Assembly: GCF_036173125.1 (NCBI RefSeq)
Contig: NZ_CP108054.1
Span: 372,001 to 436,000 of the forward strand
Direction: 5' to 3'
DNA length: 64,000 nt
From: Streptomyces sp. NBC_00286
Lineage (GTDB): Bacteria > Actinomycetota > Actinomycetes > Streptomycetales > Streptomycetaceae
Under the pieces are notes generated by a model. It saw nothing but the letters and a program-made list of their open reading frames with translations. It was not told where the DNA came from and did no database searches. Both the position numbers and the translations under genes were made by a program. The number at the start of each line of letters is the position of its first letter. Positions within the stretch are counted from its first letter, which is position 1. This document shows positions 43,099 to 51,733 of this stretch, in pieces.

Positions 43099-43222
43099 CT
43101 CTTCGTCTGTGCTCTTCGCCGGTCTTCGTGTGTCCTCTTCGCTGGTCGCTGTTTGTCCCCCTCGCCGGTCTCCGTCTGTCCTCTTCGCCGGTATGTGTTC
43201 ATCCTCTTCGCCTGGTCAGGCG
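43099..43222. repeat. ~23-bp degenerate tandem array, about five copies
   Basis: Units start CTCTTCGCCGGT or CTCTTCGCTGGT and end in a GT-rich GTCTGTC or GTGTGTC. The array fills the 123-bp gap between the ACAD and the dienoyl-reductase-like gene and runs into the last codons of the ACAD. On the minus strand it precedes the reductase start codon, leaving little room for a normal Shine-Dalgarno. Confidence 0.75.
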
Positions 43223-44370
43223 GCCGAACGGGTGGCGAGACCGATGAGTTCGGCGAGCCGGACCCGGTGCCGGTCCGTCGTGCCGAAGTGGACCTCGCCG
43301 CTGCGTGCGCGGCGCACGTACAGATGAGCCGGGTGCTCCCAGGTGAAGCCGATTCCGCCGTGCAGTTGGACGTATTCGGCCGTCGCCAGGAGAAAGGTCT
43401 CGGAACAGACCACGGCGGCCGCGCAGGCGGCCACCGGCAGCTGCGGCGAGGCGGCGGCGGTGCAGGCAGTCGCGTACGCAGACGCCGAGCGGGCCGCCTC
43501 CAGCGCGACCAGCACGTCGGCCAGCCGGTGCTTGACGGCCTGGAAGGAACCGATGGGCCGACCGAACTGGTGGCGCTGCGCGGCGAATTCAACCGTGGCG
43601 TCCAACGCGTGCCCGCTGCCGCCGACCTGTTCGGCCGCCAGTGCGGCCCGCCCGGTGTCGAGCGTCGCCGAGATGGTGGCTTCGGTGCCCTCCGCCGTAC
43701 CCACGGTGGTGGCCGGGGCCCCTCGGAACTCCACCAGCGCCTGACGGCGCGTCTCGTCCAGGACACGTCGCGGAGTCCGATGGCAGGAGTCCGGTGCGGG
43801 CTCACAGGCGAACAGCCGCGGCCCGGCGGGAGTTTGAGCTCGTACCAGGATCAGGTCCGCGCCGGCCCCGTCGAGTACGAAGTCCGCCCGGCCGCGCAGC
43901 ACCCAGCCCGAGCCTCCCTGCTCCGCGGTGACGTTGATGCTGTCGGGGCCGTCGGCGTCGAACCCGGCCACCGTCGCCGTGAGTGTGCCGTCGGCGATCC
44001 GCGGCAGATAGCGCTCGCATGCCGCGCGGTCGCCGCTGTGCAGCAGGGCGGGGGCGGCGAGGGCCACCGTGGGCAGCAGCGGCGCGCAGTACAGGGCGCG
44101 CCCTGATTCCTCCAGGGCCACGGCCAGTTCGGCGAACGTGAAACCCGAGCCCCCGTACTCCTCGGGAACGGCCAGCCCGTGGACGCCGATCTCGCCCGCC
44201 AGACGCGTCCAGAGCACTTCGTCGTATCCGCGCGGAGTGACCAGATGCTTGCGGACGTCCTCGGGGCCGCTCGCCTCGGTGTAGAAGTCCCGCAGAACGG
44301 TGCGCAGTTGCCGCTGTTCTTCGGTTTCGGACAGCAGCTGGGGGTCGATCTCGGGGTGGCGACGGTGCAT
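43216..44370 (-). CDS. Acyl-CoA dehydrogenase
   Basis: 384-aa ACAD of a short, divergent actinobacterial type. The N-terminal helices are present (EIGVHGLAVPEEYGGSGFTFAELAVALEESGRAL), the middle beta-domain is weakly conserved, and the C-terminal part has GRPIGSFQAVKHRLADVLVALEAAR and YVQLHGGIGFTWEHPAHLYVRRA. This subfamily includes subunits of heteromeric dehydrogenases for ring or side-chain CoA thioesters. Alone here, it heads the unit leading to OYE-like, ALDH and GMC genes. The operator-like repeat lies 72 bp upstream. Confidence 0.86.
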   Translation of the reverse strand: MHRRHPEIDPQLLSETEEQRQLRTVLRDFYTEASGPEDVRKHLVTPRGYDEVLWTRLAGEIGVHGLAVPEEYGGSGFTFAELAVALEESGRALYCAPLLPTVALAAPALLHSGDRAACERYLPRIADGTLTATVAGFDADGPDSINVTAEQGGSGWVLRGRADFVLDGAGADLILVRAQTPAGPRLFACEPAPDSCHRTPRRVLDETRRQALVEFRGAPATTVGTAEGTEATISATLDTGRAALAAEQVGGSGHALDATVEFAAQRHQFGRPIGSFQAVKHRLADVLVALEAARSASAYATACTAAASPQLPVAACAAAVVCSETFLLATAEYVQLHGGIGFTWEHPAHLYVRRARSGEVHFGTTDRHRVRLAELIGLATRSAA

Positions 44371-44441
44371 GGGGTCCCCCTCGTGCTCGTGTGCCGGAGA
44401 GCTGAGAGCCGAGAACTCAGAGCCGTGAAAACAGATCTACA

Positions 44442-44455
44442 AACTGAACTCAATT
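44442..44455. promoter_or_regulatory. Operator-like inverted repeat d (ACAD/OYE/ALDH/GMC unit)
   Basis: AACTGA-AC-TCAATT, 11 of 12 arm positions match the consensus. It is 72 bp upstream of the ACAD start. A partial half-site GAACTCAG occurs at 44413-44420, closer to the gene. Confidence 0.7.
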
Positions 44456-44554
44456 CGAGAACCTAGGCATAGACCTGCGAGACAGGCAAGACCCGTGCAC
44501 GAGTTGATTGGGGCGCCTTCGGCTCCCGGCAAGGCCGCGCGGACCGGACCCCAC

Positions 44555-45358
44555 TCAGGCGGTGAACCGGCCGCCGTTGGCGAGCAGCACCGCGCCGACC
44601 AGGTTCGCCGCGGCATCGCTCGCGAGGAAGAGAGCGATGTCGGCGATCTCCTCGGGCGTCGCATACGGACGCACCCGCGGGTCGGCGAAACCGGCGCGCA
44701 GCGCCTCGGGCGTGCGCGCCGCCATCCCCGTCTCCGTCGGCCCCGGAGCCACCACGTTCACGCGGATCCCGGACGCGATGACCTCCTTGGCCACGGCCTG
44801 AGCCAGTGCGTGCACACCCGCTTTGGAGGCGGCGTAGTGGGGATAGCCGACGGGGGTGTCGAAGGCCGACGACGAGCCGATCACCACGACCGCCCCGGCC
44901 CCGAAGGGCCGCATGACCCGAACCGCCGCGCGCAGCACATGGAACGTACCGTCCAGGTTCACCCGCATGACGCGCTGCCAGGAGGCTTCGTCGAGGGAAT
45001 CGGTCAGCTCGACCGGCCGCCCCTCGACCAGCGCGTCCGCGATGCGCTGCTTGGCCTCGGGGTCGTCGACCCCGGCCGCGTGCACCAGGACGTCGAGCCG
45101 TCCGTGCCGCTGCAGTACGCCCTGGACGGCGGCGTCGACGCCCGCCGCGTCCGCCACGTCGCATGCGACCGCCTCAGCGGCGGGCAGTTCCTTGGCGACG
45201 GCCGCGGCGCCCTCGCCGTTCACGTCGGCCAGGACGACGGCCCGCGCCCCTTCCGCCGCCAGCTGCCGGGCGACCGCCGCACCCATGCCGGAGCCGGCGC
45301 CCGTCACCATCGCGACCTTGCCCGCGAACCTCTCTGCCTGGACGTCCCTGTGCGTCAA
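44555..45358 (-). CDS. Short-chain dehydrogenase/reductase
   Basis: 267-aa SDR. Cofactor motif TGAGSGMG, a variant structural motif VHAAGV (where most SDRs have NNAG), catalytic serine in VIGSSSAF and Y-A-A-S-K. TTG 45358 is favoured as start because GGAGGG lies 6-11 nt upstream. It is divergent from the alcohol dehydrogenase gene, with one operator-like repeat in the shared promoter, and ends before operator d and the ACAD unit. Confidence 0.86.
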   Translation of the reverse strand: MTHRDVQAERFAGKVAMVTGAGSGMGAAVARQLAAEGARAVVLADVNGEGAAAVAKELPAAEAVACDVADAAGVDAAVQGVLQRHGRLDVLVHAAGVDDPEAKQRIADALVEGRPVELTDSLDEASWQRVMRVNLDGTFHVLRAAVRVMRPFGAGAVVVIGSSSAFDTPVGYPHYAASKAGVHALAQAVAKEVIASGIRVNVVAPGPTETGMAARTPEALRAGFADPRVRPYATPEEIADIALFLASDAAANLVGAVLLANGGRFTA

Positions 45359-45389
45359 GCCGATCCCTCCTTCACTGCCTTCCCCGTTC

Positions 45390-45403
45390 TATTGAACTGA
45401 CTT
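45390..45403. promoter_or_regulatory. Operator-like inverted repeat e (divergent SDR/ADH promoter)
   Basis: TATTGA-AC-TGACTT is a weaker copy, 8 of 12 arm positions. It is 32 bp from the SDR start and 53 bp from the ADH start and could control both. I list it because of position and the shared TTGAACTGA core. Confidence 0.45.
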
Positions 45404-45455
45404 CATCTCTGTTACCGTGACGGCCGCGGGGCTGACAAGACCTGGGACGGTGAAG

Positions 45456-46496
45456 ATGAGGGCACTGCGGCTGACGGCGTGGGGCGAACCCCCGACACAG
45501 ACCGAGGTCGAGCAACCCGTCCCCCACGGCGCCGAGGTGCTGGTACGCGTCGAGGCCACCGGGCTGTGCCACTCCGACCTGCACGTCATCGACGCGGCTC
45601 CGCGAGCACTCCCCTACCGGCTGCCCTTCACTCTCGGCCACGAGGTCGCCGGGCGGACCTTGGCCCTGGGGCCCGACGCCGACGGGGTGGCGGTCGGTGA
45701 CCGCGTGGTGCTGTACGGACCGTGGGGTTGCGGCGACTGCGACCGCTGTGCCGCCGGCCGGGACAACTACTGCGACCGGCGCGACACCCTCGCCTGGCAC
45801 GGCGCGGGACTGGGCCGGGACGGCGGAATGGCCGAGTGCGTACTCGTCCCGTCCGCCCGCCATCTGGTGCCGATCGGCGATTTGCCGGCCGATCAGGCGG
45901 CTCCGCTCTCCGACGCGGGCCTGACGTCCCATCACGCCGTGGCCGGTCTCCGGCACGCGCTCGAAGAGGGCACCACCACCGTCGTCATCGGTGTCGGCGG
46001 GCTGGGTCACCTGGCTGTACAGATCCTTCGGGCGACCACCCCGAGCCGTGTACTGGCGGTCGACGTCCGGGAGGAGGCGCTGGCTCTCGCGGACCGCTCC
46101 GGCGCGGACTTCGGCACCCTGATGCGGGCGGACACCGCGGATGTCTTGCGGAAGCGGAGTGGTGGCGCGGGAGCGGATGCCGTGCTCGACTTCGTCGGCA
46201 CCACGCAGACGCTGGAACTCGCGGCCGGCATCCTGCGTCCGGGTGGTGAACTCGCCGTCGTCGGCAGCGGAGGTGGCCGGCTGACGGTCTCCAAGCCGGG
46301 CGTTCTCCCGCCGGGCTTCAGGCTCTCACTCCCCTTCTGGGGAACCCGCCCCGAGCTCGCCGAGGTCGTCGCGCTGGCCCAGTCGGGGGCGATCCACGTC
46401 GAGACGGAGCAGTTCCCGCTGTCCGCCGCACCGGAGGCAATCGGCGGGCTTCGCCGGGGCCGGGTGCGGGGGCGGGCCGTGCTCGTCCCCGACTGA
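45456..46496 (+). CDS. Zinc-dependent alcohol dehydrogenase
   Basis: 346-aa MDR alcohol dehydrogenase. Catalytic zinc ligands Cys38 (GLCHSDLH) and His62/Glu63 (GHEVAG), four structural-zinc cysteines at 92, 95, 98 and 106 (CGDCDRCAAGRDNYC) and the cofactor motif GVGGLGHLAVQ are all present. It would oxidise an alcohol or reduce an aldehyde with NAD(P). ATG 45456 is close behind an in-frame GTG at 45450; both share GGGACGG upstream. First gene of a three-gene plus-strand unit. Confidence 0.9.
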   Translation: MRALRLTAWGEPPTQTEVEQPVPHGAEVLVRVEATGLCHSDLHVIDAAPRALPYRLPFTLGHEVAGRTLALGPDADGVAVGDRVVLYGPWGCGDCDRCAAGRDNYCDRRDTLAWHGAGLGRDGGMAECVLVPSARHLVPIGDLPADQAAPLSDAGLTSHHAVAGLRHALEEGTTTVVIGVGGLGHLAVQILRATTPSRVLAVDVREEALALADRSGADFGTLMRADTADVLRKRSGGAGADAVLDFVGTTQTLELAAGILRPGGELAVVGSGGGRLTVSKPGVLPPGFRLSLPFWGTRPELAEVVALAQSGAIHVETEQFPLSAAPEAIGGLRRGRVRGRAVLVPD

Positions 46497-46532
46497 CCAC
46501 GCAGCGCACGTCGAGAAAGGGGTTGAACGCGC

Positions 46533-47969
46533 ATGCCGGACCACCAGACGGTCGACCTGCTCGTCATCGGGGCGGGAATGGCCGGGCTGACCGCGGGCGC
46601 GCGAGCCGTACGCAACGGGTTGTCCGTCGTGGTCGTCGAGATCGGCGATGACGTCGGGGGGTCCGCGCGCTACGCCGGTTACGCCTGGACCGCCCCGAGC
46701 CACGAGGAGATGGAGCGGCACAACCCGGGCGGAGACGCCTCGCTCAAGTGCGCCCTCGTGGACCGATTCCAAGACGGCATCAACTGGATTCGGAGCACGG
46801 GGGTCGAGGCCAAGGACGCTCAGCCCATCCTCGGCTTCGGCCAGGGGCACCAGTTCGACACCAATCACTACGTCGACACCTGCCGCCGCATCATCGTCGA
46901 GGCGGGTGGCGAGCTGCTGCTGACCACCGACACCGAGCGGCTCCTCGTGGAGAACGGCGCCGTGGCCGGAGCGGAACTCGTCACGAGCGACGGCACGCGA
47001 CGGCAGGTGCGCGCCACCTCGACACTCCTTGCCACGGGAGGCTTCCAGGGGGACGTGGACCTCCGCAACGAACTCGTCCACCCCCACGCCGACCGCATGG
47101 AACTGCGCTCCAACCCCCACAGCCGCGGGGCCGGCTACCGCCTGGCGACCGCCGCCGGGGCATCGACCGGGCTGCCCGGGGCCGGCTTCTACGGACATCT
47201 GATCCCGAGCGGCATCCCGTTCGCGGACCCGTCGGACTTCGTCGACCTGTCGCTGTACTACAGCGAGCACGCCCTGCTGTTCAACCTGCTGGGCGAGCGG
47301 TTCACCGACGAAACGCTGGGCGATCACCTGACGACGATGGCACTGATGGAACAGCCCGAGAACCGTGAGCTCCTCATCGCCGACGCCCGCGTGTTCCGCG
47401 ACTGGGTGGTGGGTTCGTACGTCGAAGGAGCGGTCGCCGTCGACAAGTTCGCGCTGGCGGGTAAACGGGGCGGTCGGGTCGGTTTCGCCGAGGAGCTCGA
47501 CGAACTCGTCTACCTTCCAGAGGAGTGGGGATACGACGGGTCCGCCGTCCGCGCGGCCGTCGAGCGGTTCAACGCCCGGACGGCGGCGGGTGAGGATCCG
47601 GCGCCGGGCCGCCGGCTGGACCGCCTGCCGCTCGACGAACCGCCCTACTACGTCGTCGAGGCGGTGCCGGCCATCACCTTCCCGTTCCATGGAGTCCGCA
47701 TCGACGACCGGGCACGGGTTCGGGGAGAGGACGGCGAGCCCATCGAAGGGCTCCTCGCGGCCGGTTCGGACACCGGAGGCCTGTGGTACCGGGCCTACGC
47801 GGGCGGCATCGCGTCAGCCCTCGTGTTCGGCCTCACGGCGGCCGGCACCGCGACGCTTCGCGCCGCATCCCATGGGCAGGCGGGCCGCGGCCGACATGGA
47901 CGACCAGATGCACACTCTGGCCGAGTCGGGTCAAGCACCCCGGGAAGGCACGGCAATGATCGGCCGTGA
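46533..47969 (+). CDS. FAD-dependent dehydrogenase, fumarate reductase/KstD-like
   Basis: 478-aa flavoprotein. The FAD motif VIGAGMAGLTAGARAV lies near the N-terminus, a central GGGF-like ATGGFQGDVDLRNELV follows, and FAD is closed by EGLLAAGSDTGGLWYRAYAGGIASALVFG at the C-terminus. The family includes 3-ketosteroid-delta1-dehydrogenases, urocanate reductases and tricarballylate dehydrogenase; sequence does not separate these here. It probably desaturates or reduces a keto or acid intermediate. The last about 30 residues are polar and overlap the next gene by 14 bp. Confidence 0.82.
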   Translation: MPDHQTVDLLVIGAGMAGLTAGARAVRNGLSVVVVEIGDDVGGSARYAGYAWTAPSHEEMERHNPGGDASLKCALVDRFQDGINWIRSTGVEAKDAQPILGFGQGHQFDTNHYVDTCRRIIVEAGGELLLTTDTERLLVENGAVAGAELVTSDGTRRQVRATSTLLATGGFQGDVDLRNELVHPHADRMELRSNPHSRGAGYRLATAAGASTGLPGAGFYGHLIPSGIPFADPSDFVDLSLYYSEHALLFNLLGERFTDETLGDHLTTMALMEQPENRELLIADARVFRDWVVGSYVEGAVAVDKFALAGKRGGRVGFAEELDELVYLPEEWGYDGSAVRAAVERFNARTAAGEDPAPGRRLDRLPLDEPPYYVVEAVPAITFPFHGVRIDDRARVRGEDGEPIEGLLAAGSDTGGLWYRAYAGGIASALVFGLTAAGTATLRAASHGQAGRGRHGRPDAHSGRVGSSTPGRHGNDRP

Positions 47970-49017
47970 GGTCTGGCCGGTCGCCTATCCCCGCGGCGAG
48001 GTCCGCGCGTCGGACTTTCGCGTCGTCGAGGTCGAGGTGCGGCAACCACGGCCGGGCGAGGTGCTGGTCAGGAACACATGGACATCCGTCGACGCCGCCC
48101 TCCGGCTGCGGCTCAGGGAGACGGCGCCACCGGGATATTTTCCGGCTTTCCCCCTCGGAGAGCCGATGGACGGGATCATGACCGTCGGGGAGGTCGTCGA
48201 GTCCCGCGCCGATGGGTTCTCCCCCGGCGACATGGTGTGGCACGCCTCCGGATGGCGCGACTACGCCGTCGTCGAGGCGGGGAGGCAGGCCCTCGGCGGC
48301 GTCGGCACGCTCACGAGGCTCGACGTAGACGTTGCACCTCCTCAGACGCACCTCGGCGCGCTCGGCGCCAATGGACTCACCGCCTACGCCGGCCTCTTCC
48401 AAGCCGCGGGCCTGCGCGACGGCGACGTCGTCTGGGTCTCCGCCGCGGCCGGCGCGGTCGGCAGCCTCGCCGCACAGATGGCGAAGATCCGCGGGCACCG
48501 CGTCATCGGCAGCGCCGGTTCCGACGAGAAGGTGCGCTACCTCCTGGAGGAGCTCGGCCTGGATGCCGCGTTCAACTACAAGCGCGGCCCTCTCCCCGAT
48601 CTCCTGCGTGAGGCGGCCCCGGACGGCATAGACGTGTACTTCGACAACGTCGGCGGCGACCATCTCGAGGCGGCCCTCGGGGCGCTGCGGAGGTCGGGCC
48701 GCGTCGCGATCTGCGGCATGATCTCGGAGTATGCGGCCAAGGAGCCGCCGCACGGCCCCGGAAACCTCATGCTGACGGTGACGAAGGGCCTGACGATTCG
48801 CGGCTTCCGGGCCAGCGGCCACACCCACTTACTGCCCGAGATGAGACGGCAAGTGGGCGCATGGGTCCGCGAAGGCCGCCTCCACTGCCGCGAAACGATC
48901 GTCGACGGGCTGCCGCGGGCGCCGTTGGCACTGGCGGGGCTACTGCGAGGCGACAACACCGGCAAGACGCTTGTGCGGATCGATGGCGGCACGCATCGTG
49001 AGAACACCGTCGACTGA
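47956..49017 (+). CDS. MDR-family NADPH-dependent reductase
   Basis: 353-aa zinc-free MDR of the prostaglandin-reductase/CurA type: TWTSVDAALRLRL, GLTAYAGLFQAAGLRDGDVVWVSAAAGAVGS (nucleotide motif A-A-x-G-x-V-G-S), IDVYFDNVGG and GRVAICGMISEY. Such enzymes reduce enone double bonds. ATG 47956 follows GGAAGG and overlaps the FAD gene. It ends the unit begun by the alcohol dehydrogenase. Confidence 0.88.
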   Translation: MIGREVWPVAYPRGEVRASDFRVVEVEVRQPRPGEVLVRNTWTSVDAALRLRLRETAPPGYFPAFPLGEPMDGIMTVGEVVESRADGFSPGDMVWHASGWRDYAVVEAGRQALGGVGTLTRLDVDVAPPQTHLGALGANGLTAYAGLFQAAGLRDGDVVWVSAAAGAVGSLAAQMAKIRGHRVIGSAGSDEKVRYLLEELGLDAAFNYKRGPLPDLLREAAPDGIDVYFDNVGGDHLEAALGALRRSGRVAICGMISEYAAKEPPHGPGNLMLTVTKGLTIRGFRASGHTHLLPEMRRQVGAWVREGRLHCRETIVDGLPRAPLALAGLLRGDNTGKTLVRIDGGTHRENTVD

Positions 49018-49071
49018 GGCCTGCCCCGTGGGGCGCCCGGCATACCGAGCCCAGCACCCTGCCGCCTGCCA

Positions 49072-49085
49072 AACTGAACTGAAGT
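49072..49085. promoter_or_regulatory. Operator-like inverted repeat f
   Basis: AACTGA-AC-TGAAGT, with a perfect left half and 3 of 6 in the right half, preceded by CCA as in other copies. It lies 55 bp after the MDR stop and over 300 bp before the next gene, so it could be a distal site looping to the copy at 49273. Confidence 0.55.
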
Positions 49086-49272
49086 AAGCCCAACAGCTGC
49101 CGCCATGGGGCGGCCCGGCCGAACACCCCAGCCGCTCCCGCCCGACCCCGCGCGCAGACCGGCCAACGCCCACCCACTCCTGCGGCAACCGATGCCACGA
49201 AAGCCGCGGCACGCGACTCCTTTCGAACCTTCCACCAATCCTTCCGTCGGGCGGCTGCGCATACTATTGCCT

Positions 49273-49286
49273 AACCGAGTTCAGTT
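49273..49286. promoter_or_regulatory. Operator-like inverted repeat g (ABC importer unit)
   Basis: AACCGA-GT-TCAGTT, 11 of 12 arm positions, followed by TGG as in other copies. It is 106 bp upstream of the importer's binding-protein start, consistent with control of the plus-strand unit that continues to 57390. Confidence 0.68.
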
Positions 49287-49391
49287 TGGTAACTTCCACG
49301 AAATCTTGGCCATCCGGCCACCGTTCAGCGCAAAGTCCGCTCGGTTCTGCGCCGGTTCGGCCGGGGGCCGGTTCACCTAAGGGAGCCGAGA

Positions 49392-50456
49392 ATGAGATCA
49401 GATCCGCGACGGCGCGGGGCTTTGCTCATCGTGCTGTCGATCACCACACTGCTGGCCGCCGCGTGCGGCGGCGGCACCGCCAACAACGCCGAGTCCGAGG
49501 TCGTGCCCGCCTCGGCGGGCATCGACGAGCTGGTCGCCGCAGCGAAGAAAGAAGGACAGCTCACTGTCTACTCGGCCCAGGATCTGACCGCCCTCAACAA
49601 CCTCGCCAAGGCCTTCGAGGCCAAATACCCGGGCATCGACGTCAAGACCGTCCGGGGCGTCGACGGTGACCTCGGGGTGAAGGTCGAGACGGAGTTCAAC
49701 ACCGGCAAGGGCATCGCCGACATGTACGTCAGCGCGAGCCTGTCCTGGGTGAAGCCGCAGGCCGAGGCCAAGCGTTTCCTGGCGCCGACCGGCCCCGAAC
49801 TCACCGGCAAGGGCGACTACGACGCCAAGCAGTACGTCCACGACGGCAACTACTTCGAGACCAACTCCGCCGTGCTCACGTTCGGCTGGAACACCAAGCT
49901 CCACTCCCAAGGGCTGACCGACTACCCGGACCTGCTCGACCCGTCCCTCGCGGGCGGAAAGATCGGCGTCATCGAGCCGACCGCGCCCTCGATCGTCGAC
50001 TTCTACCTGTGGCTGGAGGAGACGTACGGCGCCGACTTCGTGAAGAAGCTGGCCGCCCAGAAGCCCCGCATCTACCCCAGCGCCCTGCCCATGGGTGAGG
50101 CGATGCAGTCCGGCGAGATCGCCGCCGGCAGCTTCGTAGCGCCTATCACGCTCGATCCCGCCAAGAAAAAGGGTGCACCGGTCGACTACCGCATGCCGCC
50201 GGAAGGCGTGTGGGGTGCCCGGTACTACGGCATGGTGCTGTCGACCGCCCCGAACCCCAACGCCGGCCAGTTGTTCGCCAACTTCATGGTGACCGCCGAG
50301 GGACAGGAGCTGATCACGCCGTCCGCCGGCTCGGTGCTGCCCAAGGTTCCCGGCACAGTGATCACCAACGACAAGGTACGGGTGCAGGATCCGGCCAAGC
50401 TCACGCCGGAGGCCGTGGCCGCGTACCAGAAGAAGTGGAAGTCCCTCTTCCAGTAG
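49392..50456 (+). CDS. Fe3+/thiamine/polyamine-class ABC importer, binding lipoprotein
   Basis: 354-aa exported binding protein with lipobox LLAAAC near residue 23. It follows the AfuA/FbpA-like pattern: QLTVYSAQDLTALNNLAKAFEAKYPGI, LTFGWNTKLHSQGL and the C-terminal GQLFANFMVTAEGQELI. In ferric-binding members two adjacent tyrosines hold iron; the equivalent region here reads GEIAAGSFVAPIT, without tyrosines, so an organic ligand is likely. GGGAG precedes ATG 49392. A nearby operator-like repeat places it in the island regulon, so it probably imports the pathway substrate. Confidence 0.86.
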   Translation: MRSDPRRRGALLIVLSITTLLAAACGGGTANNAESEVVPASAGIDELVAAAKKEGQLTVYSAQDLTALNNLAKAFEAKYPGIDVKTVRGVDGDLGVKVETEFNTGKGIADMYVSASLSWVKPQAEAKRFLAPTGPELTGKGDYDAKQYVHDGNYFETNSAVLTFGWNTKLHSQGLTDYPDLLDPSLAGGKIGVIEPTAPSIVDFYLWLEETYGADFVKKLAAQKPRIYPSALPMGEAMQSGEIAAGSFVAPITLDPAKKKGAPVDYRMPPEGVWGARYYGMVLSTAPNPNAGQLFANFMVTAEGQELITPSAGSVLPKVPGTVITNDKVRVQDPAKLTPEAVAAYQKKWKSLFQ

Positions 50457-50495
50457 GGGCGGTGGGTGCGTCGGCCGGTGCCGGTGCACAGCAGT

Positions 50496-50522
50496 GTGGG
50501 CACCCATACCAACGGTGCCCAC
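50496..50522 (+). terminator. Intercistronic hairpin after the binding-protein gene
   Basis: GTGGGCACC (50496-50504) pairs perfectly with GGTGCCCAC (50514-50522) around a 9-nt loop between the binding-protein and ATPase genes. Such hairpins in importer operons often favour the upstream mRNA, giving excess binding protein. Confidence 0.7.
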
Positions 50523-50553
50523 TCACTCGATCTTTGGATGTGAGGAGTCCCCC

Positions 50554-51729
50554 GTGTCCCACGTGCGCATCGAGGGTCTGACGAAAAGGTTCGCCGGCAA
50601 GCCGCCGGCTGTCGCGGTGGACGACTTGTCGCTGGAGATCGAGCCGGGCGAGTTCATCGTTCTGCTCGGCCCGAGCGGCTGCGGGAAAACCACGACTCTG
50701 CGCTGTCTGGCCGGTCTGGAGACGCCCGACGAGGGACGCATCTCGCTGGGCGACCAGACAGTGCTGGATGTACGGGGGAAGGTCAACCTCCCTCCGAACA
50801 AGCGTCGGATCGGGATGGTGTTCCAGTCGTACGCGCTGTGGCCGCACATGACAGTGCGCCGCAACATCGGATATCCCCTGAGAACCAGACGGGTGCCTCG
50901 TGAGCAGGCGCGGACGCGGATCGAGGAGGCGGCGGAGCTCGTCGACTGCGCCGCCCTGCTCGACCGCTATCCGGCGCAGCTCAGCGGCGGCCAGCAGCAG
51001 CGGGTCGCCCTGGCCCGCGGTCTGGCCGCCCAGCCCGACCTGGTGCTCTTCGACGAGCCGCTGAGCAACCTCGACGCCCGGCTGCGCGACCAGGTACGCG
51101 CCCAGCTGCACGAGCTGCACGCACGACTGGGCTTCACCGCCGTGTTCGTCACCCACGACCAGAGCGAGGCGCTGGCACTCGGCGACCGTCTGGCGATCAT
51201 GAAGGCGGGGCGGATCGAGCAACTGGACACGCCGGAGCGGGTCTTCGAGGAGCCGGCCACCGAGTACGTCGCCGGCTTCATCGGGATGTCGAACCGGCTT
51301 CCACTCCTGCGTCAGGGCGAGGGATGGGCCCTCGCCTCCTCATCGGGCGCCGACGGCCAGGCGGGTGCGGCAAGCCAGACCGTGGTGGACGAGCTCCCGG
51401 TGCCCCGCTCGCACAGCGAGGTCGCCGTGCGGCTGCGCCCCGACGACCTTCAGCTCTGTCCCGCCGAGGAGAAACCGCCGGCCCACAGCGTCGGCCTCCC
51501 GGCTGAGGTCGTCGACGCGCAGTTCGGCGGGCGTCACATGGACGTGGTCGTCACCGTCGCGGGCAGCCGCCTGCACGCGCAGGCGCCGCTGACCGGCAAG
51601 CCATGGGCCCGAAGTCTGTCGCGCGGGCAGCGGGTGACCGCCTGGTTCGCCAAGGACGTGGCCATCTACTACGACGCCGACGGGGTACGGACAGCCGGGC
51701 ACACCCCCACCGCGGCAGTGGGAGCGTGA
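50554..51729 (+). CDS. ABC importer ATPase (FbpC/PotA class)
   Basis: 391-aa ATPase. Walker A GPSGCGKTT, signature LSGGQQQR, Walker B LVLFDEPLSNLDARL and switch VFVTHDQSEALAL are intact, with a C-terminal TOBE-type domain (VAVRLRPDDLQL...). GTG 50554 follows GAGGAG; the longer frame overlaps the hairpin and is less likely. It sits between the binding protein and the permease, which starts five bases after its stop. Confidence 0.9.
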   Translation: MSHVRIEGLTKRFAGKPPAVAVDDLSLEIEPGEFIVLLGPSGCGKTTTLRCLAGLETPDEGRISLGDQTVLDVRGKVNLPPNKRRIGMVFQSYALWPHMTVRRNIGYPLRTRRVPREQARTRIEEAAELVDCAALLDRYPAQLSGGQQQRVALARGLAAQPDLVLFDEPLSNLDARLRDQVRAQLHELHARLGFTAVFVTHDQSEALALGDRLAIMKAGRIEQLDTPERVFEEPATEYVAGFIGMSNRLPLLRQGEGWALASSSGADGQAGAASQTVVDELPVPRSHSEVAVRLRPDDLQLCPAEEKPPAHSVGLPAEVVDAQFGGRHMDVVVTVAGSRLHAQAPLTGKPWARSLSRGQRVTAWFAKDVAIYYDADGVRTAGHTPTAAVGA

Positions 51730-51733
51730 CGTC

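Larger units (their letters stand above)
49018..49391. promoter_or_regulatory. 374-bp gap with two operator-like repeats
   Basis: It separates the MDR gene from the ABC importer. It holds a GCCCC-GT-GGGGC stub (49023-49034), an operator-like repeat (49072-49085), a stem GCCGCC-ATGG-GGCGGC (49099-49114) that may end the upstream transcript, and a second, better operator-like repeat (49273-49286) 106 bp before the importer. 49115-49260 shows nothing else identifiable. Confidence 0.6.

Noticed and set aside
36265..43222. Tandem arrays considered as CRISPR or CRISPR-like
   Set aside because: Units are contiguous with no unique spacers, differ between copies and change length; no cas genes are present.
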